From contig CATEYX010000151.1 of the NCBI GenBank assembly GCA_949511925.1, positions 1 through 8,217 of the forward strand: a DNA stretch of 8,217 nt, in the 5' to 3' direction. Each line of letters begins with the position of its first letter. The stretch's first letter is position 1. Positions 1-7,102 of the stretch are shown here, piece after piece. The notes under the pieces were generated by a model. That model did no database searches. It was not told the DNA's origin and was given only the letters and a program-made list of their open reading frames with translations. Source of the DNA: Cryomorphaceae bacterium. Its GTDB lineage: Bacteria > Bacteroidota > Bacteroidia > Flavobacteriales > BACL11. The translations under genes were made by a program, and so were the position numbers.

Positions 1-1452
1 GATATATTTATTGATTTATTGTGTTACCGAAAATACGGACACAATGAAGGAGATGAACCAAGGTTTACTCAGCCAAAATTATATGAGGCAATTTCAAGAC
101 ATAAAAATCCGAGAGAGATTTATAAAGAAAAATTGATGAATGAAGGAGTGGTGGAAGCAGGTATCGCCACTGAGTTAGAAAAAGATTTTCAAGATTTGTT
201 GCAGGATAGATTTGCTAAAGCAAAAGAAATTAAGAAAGCTAAAATAACACGATTCTTAAAAGAAGAATGGAGTGAGATAAAACGAACTTTTACTGTTGAT
301 TTTAAGGGATCAAATGCTACAAATATTGGGAAGAAGAAGCTGAAGGAGTTGGCAAAATATTTGTATAATGTTCCCCAGGCAGATAAGTTATTTAAGAAAA
401 CAAGAAAGTTACTAGCTGACAGGAAAAAGATGGTAGAGGAATCCGATTCTTTGGATTGGGCAATGGGTGAATTATTAGCTTATGGTTCTCTTTTGGATGA
501 AGGACATGATATCAGACTGAGTGGACAAGATGTAGAAAGAGGAACTTTCTCACATAGACATGCTATTCTTAAAGTAGAGCAATCGGAAGAGGAGGTGTGT
601 CCGTTAAATAATGTAAGTACAAGTGCAAATTTTGAAGCGTATAACTCTTTGCTTTCAGAATATGGGGTGCTTGGTTTTGATTATGGGTATTCTATATCCA
701 CCCCAAATACCTTAACAATTTGGGAAGCTCAATTTGGGGATTTCTCAAATGGAGCTCAAATTATTTTTGATCAATTTATTTCTTGTTCTGAGGATAAATG
801 GAAGGTGATGAGTGGTTTGGTTATGTTATTGCCTCACGGTTATGAAGGGCAAGGTGCAGAGCATTCTTCTGCAAGATTGGAACGTTATCTGCAAATGTGT
901 GCTAAGTATAATATGCAGATTGTAAATTGTACTACTCCAGCAAACTTTTATCATGTGCTTAGAAGACAATTGAAAAGGGAATACAGAAAGCCCTTACTAG
1001 TATTTACTCCTAAAAGTTTACTTAGGCATCCTAAATGTGTTTCTTCTATTTCGGATTTGGCAGATGGGAAGTTTGAAGGTATTATTGATGATACTATTGC
1101 AACAAAATCAGTAGATAAATTGGTGCTTTGTAGTGGAAAAATCTACTATGAATTATTAGAAAGAAGAGAACAAGAAAAATCAGAAAATATAGCTTTAGTT
1201 AGAGTAGAACAATTATTTCCGTTAGATAAAGAAAAAATAATTGAGGTGATTGAAAAATACAAGGCTAAAGAAATCGTTTGGGTACAGGAAGAACCCCAAA
1301 ATATGGGAGCTTGGACTTTTATCATGTCTGAGTTAAGAACAGTTAATATTGATGTTATTTCTAGAGAAGCTTCAGCAGCAACTGCTACAGGTTCTAGCAA
1401 AACATCATCAGCAGAACAAAACGAGTTAATTAATAAAGTTTTTAAAAAATAA
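1..1452 (+). CDS. sucA: 2-oxoglutarate dehydrogenase E1 component, C-terminal half (5' end outside window)
   Basis: This is the thiamine-diphosphate-dependent E1 subunit of the 2-oxoglutarate dehydrogenase complex, which decarboxylates 2-oxoglutarate and passes the succinyl group to the lipoyl arm of E2 in the TCA cycle. The frame is open from base 1 and reads DIFIDLLCYRKYGHNEGDEP, a conserved mid-protein E1 segment, so the TTG at 19 is not a start and the gene continues upstream. About 483 codons are present, roughly the second half of a 900-plus residue protein. Visible landmarks are SGQDVERGTFSHRHA (about codons 174-188, with the catalytic-region HRH), the transketolase-type block TIWEAQFGDFSNGAQ, LLPHGYEGQGAEHSSARLER, and the C-terminal EEPQNMGAW motif. 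It ends in TAA 3 nt before sucB, so the two are surely co-transcribed. Identification is by close similarity to the E. coli SucA pattern as I know it. The N-terminal part cannot be judged. Confidence 0.96.
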   Translation, partial: DIFIDLLCYRKYGHNEGDEPRFTQPKLYEAISRHKNPREIYKEKLMNEGVVEAGIATELEKDFQDLLQDRFAKAKEIKKAKITRFLKEEWSEIKRTFTVDFKGSNATNIGKKKLKELAKYLYNVPQADKLFKKTRKLLADRKKMVEESDSLDWAMGELLAYGSLLDEGHDIRLSGQDVERGTFSHRHAILKVEQSEEEVCPLNNVSTSANFEAYNSLLSEYGVLGFDYGYSISTPNTLTIWEAQFGDFSNGAQIIFDQFISCSEDKWKVMSGLVMLLPHGYEGQGAEHSSARLERYLQMCAKYNMQIVNCTTPANFYHVLRRQLKREYRKPLLVFTPKSLLRHPKCVSSISDLADGKFEGIIDDTIATKSVDKLVLCSGKIYYELLERREQEKSENIALVRVEQLFPLDKEKIIEVIEKYKAKEIVWVQEEPQNMGAWTFIMSELRTVNIDVISREASAATATGSSKTSSAEQNELINKVFKK

Positions 1453-1455
1453 GGC

Positions 1456-2643
1456 ATGTTATTAGAAATGAGGGTTCCAAGTCCGGGAGAGTCAATATCA
1501 GAGGTAGAAATTGCAGAATGGCTAGTTGAAGATGGTGATTATGTAGAAAAAGATCAAGCTATTGCAGAGATTGATTCTGATAAAGCAACTTTAGAATTGC
1601 CAGCAGAAGAAAGTGGAACTATAAAAATTGTTGTGGGTGATGGCGAAACAGTTGCAGTAGGTGACATTGTTTGTATTATTGATACTTCAGCAAAGGGAGA
1701 AGCAAAAGTAAAAACTACGAAAGATGATGTTGCTGAAACTCCAAAGGCTGCTGCAAAATCAGCTACTGATTTAGGTGGAGCAAAAGCTACACCGTTGGCA
1801 TCTGCTATGATTAGCGAGCATGATATCTCAGCAAAGGAATTAAAAGGAACAGGAGAGGCTGGTAAAATTACTAAGAGTGATGTTTTAGGAGCGATACAAG
1901 GCAGTTCAACTGAGGGACCAAGAGGAACTTCTCGTAAAAAGATGTCATCCTTAAGAAGAAAAATTGCGAGTAGATTAGTTGCAGTTAAGAATGAAACGGC
2001 AATGCTTACTACTTTTAATGAAGTAGATATGACAGCAATTTTTGATATCAGAAAAGAATACAAAGAACAGTTTAAAGAAAAATATGGAGTTGGTTTAGGC
2101 TTTATGTCTTTCTTTACTAAAGCGGTTACTACAGCTTTACAGGAGTTTAAGGATGTAAATGCTATGATTGATGGGAATGAAGTGATCCATCATAATTACA
2201 CCGATATTGGTATTGCGGTAAGTGCACCAAAAGGATTGATGGTTCCTGTGGTTAGGAATGCAGAATTAATGAATTTTCAAGAGGTAGAAACGGACATTAA
2301 GCGTTTGGCAATAAAAGCCAGAGATGGAAAAATTACAATTAATGAAATGTTAGGAGGAACTTTTACAATTACAAATGGTGGGGTGTTTGGTTCTATGCTT
2401 TCAACTCCTATTATTAATCCCCCGCAATCAGCAATTTTAGGAATGCATAATATTGTAGAGCGACCAATGGCGGTTAATGGTGAGGTAAAGATTAGACCAA
2501 TTATGTATGTAGCCCTTTCCTATGACCATAGGGTTATTGACGGTAGAGAATCAGTTGGTTTCTTAGTTAGGGTAAAAGAATGTTTGGAAAACCCAAATAA
2601 ACACCTTATGGATGGGGATGTGAAAAAAACTTTAGGTTTATAA
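1456..2643 (+). CDS. sucB: Dihydrolipoyllysine-residue succinyltransferase (E2 of 2-oxoglutarate dehydrogenase)
   Basis: This is the core E2 subunit of the 2-oxoglutarate dehydrogenase complex. It carries the lipoyl arm and transfers succinyl groups to CoA in the cytoplasm. The 395 residues (E. coli SucB is 405) show the full order: one lipoyl domain (about 1-78) with the lipoylated lysine K43 in EIDSDKATLELPA, an Ala/Lys-rich linker (about 79-108), a peripheral-subunit-binding domain (about 110-147, ATPLASAMISEHDI to KITKSDVLGAI), and the acyltransferase domain (about 160-395). The acyltransferase domain carries TITNGGVFGSMLSTPIINPP and the catalytic SYDHRVIDG (H358, D362). The first ATG is preferred because it follows the sucA stop by 3 nt and leaves the normal short lead into VPSPGES; an ATG four codons later is less likely. 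Only one lipoyl domain is present, as expected for SucB. The E3 gene is not in the window. Confidence 0.97.
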   Translation: MLLEMRVPSPGESISEVEIAEWLVEDGDYVEKDQAIAEIDSDKATLELPAEESGTIKIVVGDGETVAVGDIVCIIDTSAKGEAKVKTTKDDVAETPKAAAKSATDLGGAKATPLASAMISEHDISAKELKGTGEAGKITKSDVLGAIQGSSTEGPRGTSRKKMSSLRRKIASRLVAVKNETAMLTTFNEVDMTAIFDIRKEYKEQFKEKYGVGLGFMSFFTKAVTTALQEFKDVNAMIDGNEVIHHNYTDIGIAVSAPKGLMVPVVRNAELMNFQEVETDIKRLAIKARDGKITINEMLGGTFTITNGGVFGSMLSTPIINPPQSAILGMHNIVERPMAVNGEVKIRPIMYVALSYDHRVIDGRESVGFLVRVKECLENPNKHLMDGDVKKTLGL

Positions 2644-2648
2644 AGCTC

Positions 2649-2680
2649 TTAAAAAAACAAGGTGAAAAGTAGTTTTTTTA
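2649..2680. terminator. AT-only inverted repeat between convergent sucB and glycosylase genes, possible bidirectional terminator
   Basis: TAAAAAAAC (2650-2658) and GTTTTTTTA (2672-2680) form a perfect 9-bp inverted repeat around a 13-nt loop, about 6 nt after the sucB stop. Each strand ends its right arm in a run of seven U, so it could stop transcription from either side of the convergent gap. The stem has only one G:C pair, so it would be weak. A second small stem, AACCT/AGGTT (2693-2697 and 2704-2708) followed by TTT, lies just downstream. I see nothing else in the gap to 2753. Confidence 0.4.
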
Positions 2681-2753
2681 GTGCACTTTACTAACCTAAT
2701 TTCAGGTTTTAAAGAAAAATATTAAGTAGGCTTTAGTTTTATTAATAATACAA

Positions 2754-3551
2754 TTATATTAATTTTTGTTCTTTAGAGCAAAACCAAGTTTTTCGAGAGT
2801 CAGAGGTTTTTTCAGATTTTACTATATTATTTTTATCAGTATATTTCTTGCCGTAAATTTGTAATCTAAATTTGGATGGATTAAATGGATTTTTAAAATC
2901 TTTAAGCTCTGCTCCACCTGAATTATAGCTATCATTCATTACTCTTTGTATATTTTTTATCAAGTTAATTTTCAAATCTTTAGTAAGATTACCCCATTTT
3001 TCTTCTGGGTGTATTTTTGATGCGTAAAGACTTTCTGATTTAATATAATTCCCTACTCCAGGAAAATATTTTTGATCCATAATTATTGAGCAGATAGATT
3101 TTTTTGCTTTTATTTTTGTTTCTAAATAATTTAAATGGATTTTTAAATTATATGATTTATTGAGAAGATCATGATTAGAATTAAATTTTTCATTAAATTG
3201 AGATTGTGTTATGATCTTCATATTCCCAAACTTTCTTACATCTTTAAAAAAAATTTCGTTATTTGAATCAAAAATACGAAAATGACAATGCTTTATTAAA
3301 TCATTTGACCAACCTCCAGTCATACCTAAATGGAAATTAAATATTTGATTATTATCTAGATCTAAAAATATATTTTTACCGATAGTATATGTTGGTTTAA
3401 CAATTTTTAAATTATTACTTATAGTATTAAATATATTAAAATATTTATCATTATAATATTCAGAAATAATTTCAAATTCTATTTGTTTACTTTTTAAAAA
3501 GAATTCGTTGAAATAATCTGAAGCTATTTTTACTTCTGGTCCTTCTGGCAT
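2754..3551 (-). CDS. Fpg/Nei-family DNA glycosylase, zincless
   Basis: This is a bifunctional base-excision-repair glycosylase/AP lyase of the formamidopyrimidine-DNA glycosylase / endonuclease VIII family, acting on oxidised bases. The 265 residues start MPEGPEV, which supplies the family's N-terminal proline nucleophile and following glutamate. Other landmarks are the Fpg-type GK lysine (K59 in TYTIGKNIF), FHLGMTGGW (73-81), the KDVRKFG strand (103-109), and the helix-two-turn-helix region (about 150-185, IMDQKYFPGVGNYIKSE with N168). The C-terminal hairpin RLQIYGKKY...SDSRKTWFCSKEQ keeps the expected arginine (R253) but has one cysteine (C258) instead of the usual four, so it should not bind zinc. 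The MPEGPEV start is certain. The gene follows a small membrane-protein gene by about 19 nt on the same strand. Hand counting gives about 23% GC over 2761-3540, far below sucB and korA. Whether it prefers 8-oxoguanine (Fpg) or oxidised pyrimidines (Nei) cannot be read from the sequence, so no symbol is given. Confidence 0.88.
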   Translation of the reverse strand: MPEGPEVKIASDYFNEFFLKSKQIEFEIISEYYNDKYFNIFNTISNNLKIVKPTYTIGKNIFLDLDNNQIFNFHLGMTGGWSNDLIKHCHFRIFDSNNEIFFKDVRKFGNMKIITQSQFNEKFNSNHDLLNKSYNLKIHLNYLETKIKAKKSICSIIMDQKYFPGVGNYIKSESLYASKIHPEEKWGNLTKDLKINLIKNIQRVMNDSYNSGGAELKDFKNPFNPSKFRLQIYGKKYTDKNNIVKSEKTSDSRKTWFCSKEQKLI

Positions 3552-3570
3552 CTTTTTTGTAAAGGAAGTA

Positions 3571-3708
3571 TTATTTTAAATTTTTTAATTCAGGATCATC
3601 TTTCATATCTTTTTCTTGAGATTGATGAGAATAATTTATCATATAAAAAAGTCCGAATATGTAAATTGAAAAAATAACAAAACCTACTATAAGCATTCCT
3701 GAATTCAT
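3571..3708 (-). CDS. Small single-pass membrane protein, 45 aa, function unknown
   Basis: I do not recognise this protein. From the ATG at 3708 it is 45 residues: a hydrophobic segment (about residues 4-25, GMLIVGFVIFSIYIFGLFYM) followed by a short, highly charged tail (HQSQEKDMKDDPELKNLK) that probably lies on one face of the inner membrane. The frame is open 18 codons further upstream, but I chose 3708 because that ATG overlaps the stop of the preceding gene as ATGA, a classic sign of translational coupling, and because the extension would be a soluble, charged lead overlapping the neighbour. It sits between another small membrane protein and the DNA glycosylase in one minus-strand unit. 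It could be an accessory subunit of a membrane complex encoded elsewhere, but nothing here shows which. Confidence 0.6.
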   Translation of the reverse strand: MNSGMLIVGFVIFSIYIFGLFYMINYSHQSQEKDMKDDPELKNLK

Positions 3709-3890
3709 GATTTTCTTCTTTGTCTGATTGCTATAGCAAATAATAGAATTGTTCCTGGCCAATGTGCAGAGTATTGTGCTTCTTCAGGAAAACCAAATAT
3801 GTGAAAGCCAATGGAATACAGCATGCAAATAAATGCTAAAATTACAGGGTAATAAACGGCGATAAATGATTTCATTTTTTTATTATTCAT
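3705..3890 (-). CDS. Small two-pass membrane protein, 61 aa, function unknown
   Basis: I do not recognise this protein. It has 61 residues with two hydrophobic segments (about 9-33 and 43-55) joined by a short loop FPEEAQYSAHWPG. Both ends are basic (NNKKMK at the start, RQRRKS at the end), so by the positive-inside rule both termini should be cytoplasmic, with the loop outside. The compact hairpin, the conserved-looking HWPG turn and GC near that of normal coding DNA (38% in 3721-3780) argue that it is a real gene. Its TGA stop shares bases with the ATG of the next small gene. A second ATG at codon 6 is an alternative start. It is the first gene of a three-gene minus-strand run that ends with the glycosylase; the 183 bp upstream, after korB, contain a terminator-like hairpin and a palindrome. 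Confidence 0.6.
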   Translation of the reverse strand: MNNKKMKSFIAVYYPVILAFICMLYSIGFHIFGFPEEAQYSAHWPGTILLFAIAIRQRRKS

Positions 3891-3951
3891 TTTGCGAATG
3901 TATAGATAATTTAATTATAAATTATACAAAATATTAATTTATTTTTTTGCA

Positions 3952-3971
3952 GTAAACTTTGCTAAGTTTAC
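3952..3971. promoter_or_regulatory. Perfect 8-bp inverted repeat upstream of the small membrane-protein genes, possible operator
   Basis: GTAAACTT (3952-3959) and AAGTTTAC (3964-3971) are perfect inverted copies around a 4-nt TGCT spacer, 62-81 bp upstream of the 61-aa gene. On neither strand is the repeat followed by a U run, so it does not look like a terminator. A dimeric regulator site controlling the small-gene/glycosylase unit is one reading. A TTG trinucleotide on the minus strand abuts it, but I could not find a good -7 element at the right distance. It may also be chance in AT-rich DNA. Confidence 0.3.
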
Positions 3972-4010
3972 AAGTCGCTAAATATATTTAAGATGAGTAT
4001 TTTAATTCGG

Positions 4011-4044
4011 TAATAAATAAAAATCTATTCACTTGAATGGATTT
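4011..4044 (-). terminator. Probable terminator of the korAB operon
   Basis: Thirty bases past the korB stop, the minus-strand transcript can form AAAUCCAUUC / GAAUAGAUUU with a 4-nt AAGU loop. This is a 10-bp stem with one C/A mismatch, followed by a U-rich tail (UUAUUUAUUA). On the plus strand the same mismatch becomes a G-U wobble. The position, tight loop and U-rich tail fit an intrinsic terminator, but the stem is AT-rich and the tail is interrupted. Confidence 0.5.
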
Positions 4045-4073
4045 ATTTTTGATGGATCCCTCAATCCTAAGTT

Positions 4074-5084
4074 TTAACTTTTAACCTCCCAAGTTTCTCC
4101 TGATTTTAAGAGTTCATCCACCGTTTTGAATTTAGCATTTTCTTTTTCGTATTCTAACTGACTAAGAAGTCCCTCATCAAAAGTTGAGAACCTTACAGCT
4201 CGAATAATTCCTAATGCAGCAGGGAATTCTGGAGGCCTCATCCTGGCTACCATAGCGTGTAAAGTAGGGTCCTGTTCTTTTGCATCATGAATCAAAATAT
4301 CTTTCTCTGTTACATTATTTTCTCCAATAGTAACAACCTCTAATTTGAATCCATTTAGAATAATACCTTGATTCATTTCTGAACCAAATAGCATTGGCTT
4401 ACCATCTTCCAGTATAATTTGTGCGTTTTGTTTTACTTCTTTTCCGGTAATATCTGCAAATGTTTTGTCGTTAAAAATAACACAGTTTTGTAAAATCTCT
4501 ACCAGTGAAGTTCCTCTATGTTCTTCTGCTTCAGTAAATATTTTTTGCATTAATTTTGGGTTTGTATCTACTACCCTTGCAAAGAAAGATCCTTGCGCTC
4601 CAATTGCCAAATCAGAGGGAGAAAATGGCTCATCAGTTGTCCCGTGAGGATTCGATTTTGTCTTTATTCCTTTTTTGGAAGTAGGCGAAAACTGTCCTTT
4701 CGTTAGTCCGTAAATTTCATTATTAAAGAGTAAAATATTAATATCAATATTTCTTCTTAGGGCGTGTATAAAATGATTCCCTCCAATAGCCAGTGCGTCA
4801 CCATCTCCAGTAATTTGCCAAACACTAAGTTTTGGATTTGCTAATTTTACTCCTGTAGCAAATGCAGGTGCTCTACCATGTATCGTATGAAATCCATAAG
4901 TATTCATATAGTATGGAAAACGTGATGAGCAACCAATTCCTGAAATGAAAACAAAGTCTTCCTTTTTTCTTTCTAGAGCAGGTAGCGCTTTTTGCATCGC
5001 TCTTAATATTGCGTAGTCTCCACATCCAGGACACCATTTTACCTCTTGATCACTAGTAAAATCTTTATTTGTTAAATGCTCCAT
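4074..5084 (-). CDS. korB: 2-oxoglutarate:ferredoxin oxidoreductase, beta subunit
   Basis: This is the beta subunit of a CoA-acylating 2-oxoacid:ferredoxin oxidoreductase. It holds thiamine diphosphate and the [4Fe-4S] cluster that carries electrons to ferredoxin, and works with KorA in the cytoplasm (2-oxoglutarate + CoA + oxidised ferredoxin to succinyl-CoA + CO2 + reduced ferredoxin). Its 336 residues show WCPGCGDY (C18, C21), GIGCSSRFPYYM (C52) and LQNCVIFND (C201). These are the four cysteines expected for the cluster. The thiamine-diphosphate/Mg motif is GDGDALAIGGNH (93-104) with FNNEIYGLTKGQFSPTS (120-136). The C-terminal PPEFPAALGIIRAV segment is also typical of KorB. The start lies 1 nt after the korA stop, so the two are translated as a unit. 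The substrate is inferred from family resemblance to two-subunit KorAB enzymes and from the neighbouring sucAB; another 2-oxoacid cannot be excluded. Confidence 0.93.
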   Translation of the reverse strand: MEHLTNKDFTSDQEVKWCPGCGDYAILRAMQKALPALERKKEDFVFISGIGCSSRFPYYMNTYGFHTIHGRAPAFATGVKLANPKLSVWQITGDGDALAIGGNHFIHALRRNIDINILLFNNEIYGLTKGQFSPTSKKGIKTKSNPHGTTDEPFSPSDLAIGAQGSFFARVVDTNPKLMQKIFTEAEEHRGTSLVEILQNCVIFNDKTFADITGKEVKQNAQIILEDGKPMLFGSEMNQGIILNGFKLEVVTIGENNVTEKDILIHDAKEQDPTLHAMVARMRPPEFPAALGIIRAVRFSTFDEGLLSQLEYEKENAKFKTVDELLKSGETWEVKS

Positions 5085-5085
5085 A

Positions 5086-6927
5086 TTATTTTGATAATAA
5101 GGTTTTAAAATGAGATTCTAATTCAATTGTAGTAAAAGGAAACCCTTGTATTTTGTTGTACTGATGAAAAATAGTTCCTTGGAAATTCATTCTTAGGTAA
5201 TTAGCAAACTGCCCAGAATTTAGTTCACACACTATAATTTGTTTATAGTTTTTAAATATTTCTGATGTATTTCTTGGAAGTGGGTTGATGAAATTGAATT
5301 GACAGAGAGCAATCTTTTGCCCTTTCTTCAGCAAAGTATCTACCACAGAATACAAGGATCCATGGGTTCCTCCCCATCCAATAACTAATAAATCACCTTT
5401 TTCCTTGCCAAATATCTCTTGATTTGGAATTATATTTGCAATTCTTTTTATTTTTTCAGCTCTTATGCCAACCATCTTTTCATGATTCTCTGCATCATAA
5501 GAGACATTTCCAGTAATGTCTTCTTTTTCAAGTCCCCCTAGCCTATGTTCTAATCCTTTCGTTCCAGGCAATGCTAATTTTCTAGCTAATGTTTTTTCAT
5601 TTCTAGCGTAAGGTTGATATTCTTCTCCTTCAATTGCTATACTAGGGTTAATTTCTGGCATATCCATTGTTGATTTTATCTTCCAAGGTTCAGCGCCATT
5701 ACCTAAATACCCGTCAGAAAGTAAAACAACAGGCGTATTGTGTTCTAATGTTATTTTTGATGCCATATATGCCCAATCAAAGCAATTACCAGGTGTTGAG
5801 CTTGCCAAAACTACTGAAGGGCTTTCTCCATTTCTCCCGTAAAGGGCTTGCATTAAATCTGATTGTTCTGTTTTGGTTGGCAATCCTGTTGATGGCCCTC
5901 CTCTTTGCACATTCACAACTACTAAAGGCAATTCCGCCATAATCGCTAATCCTAACCCTTCTCCTTTTAGGGCTAGACCTGGTCCTGATGTTGTGGTAAT
6001 GGCTAAACTTCCAGTAAAACTTGCCCCAATTGCAGAGCAGATTCCAGCAATTTCATCTTCTGCCTGAAAAGTTTTTACGCCTAAATTTTTATGTTTTGCT
6101 AGCTCATGTAAAATATCTGAAGCTGGAGTGATGGGATATGATCCTAAAAATAATTCTTTATTTGCTCTTTCGGCAGCAGCTAAAAACCCCCAGGCAATAG
6201 CCTGATTTCCCATTACATTTCTGTAAGTACCTGATTTTAAATTTGCAGATAGTACAGTGTAGGATGAAGGTAAGGCCTCTATAGTATCTGCAAAATTATA
6301 TCCTGCATGCATAACCTTAATATTAGCAGCAACAACTTCAGGTTTTTTAGCAAATTTCTTTTGTAAAAATTTTTCAGTTTGCTCCATTGGTCGGTTAAAC
6401 ATCCAATAGACTACTCCTAAAGCAAACATGTTTTTTGATCGCCCAATACTTTTCCCATCTAACCCAGAATCCTTTAAAGCTTCTCGTGTTAATTTGGTGA
6501 TTGGCGCTTGTATAATATTATAACCATCGAAAGAATTATCATCCAAAGGTGAAGTTTCGTATCCTGCTTTTACTAAATCTCGTTTTGTAAACGTATCAAT
6601 ATTTACAATGATGGTTCCTCCTTTCTTAATCCAATTTTTATTGGCTTTTAAGGCAGCAGGATTCATAGCGACTAACACATCAGCAATATCACCTGGAGTA
6701 TTAATGTCAATTCTTCCAATATGAATTTGAAAGCCTGAAACTCCAGCAACAGTTCCTTGTGGGGCTCTAATTTCAGCAGGATAATCTGGGAAAGTAGCCA
6801 AATCATTACCAAGCAGAGCAGAAGTATCCGTAAACTGAGTTCCGGTTAATTGCATCCCATCTCCTGAATCACCAGCAAATTTGATAACAACCTTTTCTAA
6901 ATCAATAACCTTAGTAGTAGTATCCAT
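5086..6927 (-). CDS. korA: 2-oxoglutarate:ferredoxin oxidoreductase, alpha subunit (fused gamma-alpha)
   Basis: This is the large subunit of the KorAB enzyme, binding the 2-oxoacid and CoA. The 613 residues begin with the gamma domain (about 11-215), containing VVIKFAGDSGDGMQLTG, TFPDYPAEIRAPQGTVAGVSGFQIHIG and DVLVAMNPAALKAN. This is followed by the alpha domain (about 235-613) with GNQAIAWGFLAA, the substrate-loop motif LGSYPITPASDI (261-272), TFQAEDEIAGICSAIGASFTG, TTTSGPGLALKGEGLGLA, QRGGPSTGLPTKTEQSDL (341-358) and LLVIGWGGTHGS near the C-terminal domain. The gamma-alpha order and length match two-subunit enzymes of aerobes, which use an external ferredoxin instead of a built-in ferredoxin subunit. 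That fits the ferredoxin gene transcribed divergently 175 bp away. The ATG at 6927 is supported by a good -7 element 30 bp upstream. Specificity for 2-oxoglutarate over other 2-oxoacids is inferred. Confidence 0.93.
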   Translation of the reverse strand: MDTTTKVIDLEKVVIKFAGDSGDGMQLTGTQFTDTSALLGNDLATFPDYPAEIRAPQGTVAGVSGFQIHIGRIDINTPGDIADVLVAMNPAALKANKNWIKKGGTIIVNIDTFTKRDLVKAGYETSPLDDNSFDGYNIIQAPITKLTREALKDSGLDGKSIGRSKNMFALGVVYWMFNRPMEQTEKFLQKKFAKKPEVVAANIKVMHAGYNFADTIEALPSSYTVLSANLKSGTYRNVMGNQAIAWGFLAAAERANKELFLGSYPITPASDILHELAKHKNLGVKTFQAEDEIAGICSAIGASFTGSLAITTTSGPGLALKGEGLGLAIMAELPLVVVNVQRGGPSTGLPTKTEQSDLMQALYGRNGESPSVVLASSTPGNCFDWAYMASKITLEHNTPVVLLSDGYLGNGAEPWKIKSTMDMPEINPSIAIEGEEYQPYARNEKTLARKLALPGTKGLEHRLGGLEKEDITGNVSYDAENHEKMVGIRAEKIKRIANIIPNQEIFGKEKGDLLVIGWGGTHGSLYSVVDTLLKKGQKIALCQFNFINPLPRNTSEIFKNYKQIIVCELNSGQFANYLRMNFQGTIFHQYNKIQGFPFTTIELESHFKTLLSK

Positions 6928-6957
6928 TATTCGTTTTTAGCCAAAAATTAACGATAG

Positions 6958-6965
6958 CAAAAGTA
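6958..6965 (-). promoter_or_regulatory. Bacteroidetes-type -7 promoter element for korAB
   Basis: The minus strand reads TACTTTTG here, a perfect match to the Bacteroidetes housekeeping sigma -7 consensus TAnnTTTG. It leaves 30 nt to the korA ATG, so a start site about 5-7 nt downstream gives a leader of roughly 24 nt. No clear TTG is found at the expected -33 distance (about 19 bp further up); the sequence there is AGTTA, so that half is weak. Confidence 0.5.
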
Positions 6966-7065
6966 CGAACCTTAGGTATAACTTGAGGGTATTTAAATGA
7001 TTATTTTATCTCTCATTTAGAATAAGTATAAATTAATGGGCTATGTTATTTCTATCTAAAAATGT

Positions 7066-7073
7066 TATATTTT
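7066..7073 (+). promoter_or_regulatory. Possible -7 element for the ferredoxin gene
   Basis: TATATTTT matches TAnnTTTG at all fixed positions but the last and lies 29 nt before the ferredoxin ATG, a spacing close to that of the korA element on the opposite strand. No convincing -33 TTG is seen. In DNA this AT-rich such matches are common. The rest of the 175-bp divergent region (6928-7102) holds no other feature I can support. Confidence 0.25.
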
Positions 7074-7102
7074 TACATTCGTTTAATTAAGATAATAATA
7101 AC

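Noticed and set aside
19..21. TTG as the start of the first gene
   Set aside because: The frame is open to base 1 and the upstream codons DIFIDL continue the conserved E1 sequence, so this is an internal leucine codon.
1146..1457. Minus-strand open frame of 103 codons opposite sucA
   Set aside because: It lies entirely antisense to a well-conserved part of sucA, its translation resembles no protein I know, and the sense frame explains the openness.
1554..2063. Minus-strand open frame of 169 codons opposite sucB
   Set aside because: It is long only because it is antisense to the lipoyl, linker and binding-domain regions, whose Ala/Lys/Glu codons leave few stops in that frame. sucB itself is unambiguous.
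2680..2687. AGTGCACT perfect 8-bp palindrome after sucB
   Set aside because: It is too short to be meaningful alone, has no flanking symmetry, and I see no second copy nearby.
3571..3762. Longer 63-aa version of the small membrane protein starting at 3762
   Set aside because: The 18 extra N-terminal residues are polar, overlap the preceding gene deeply, and pass over the ATG that is fused to that gene's stop as ATGA; the 45-aa form is more likely.
5667..6067. Plus-strand open frames opposite korA, including a hydrophobic 91-codon one
   Set aside because: They are antisense to conserved korA motifs and have no promoter or neighbours on that strand; the hydrophobicity is a by-product of the opposite reading.
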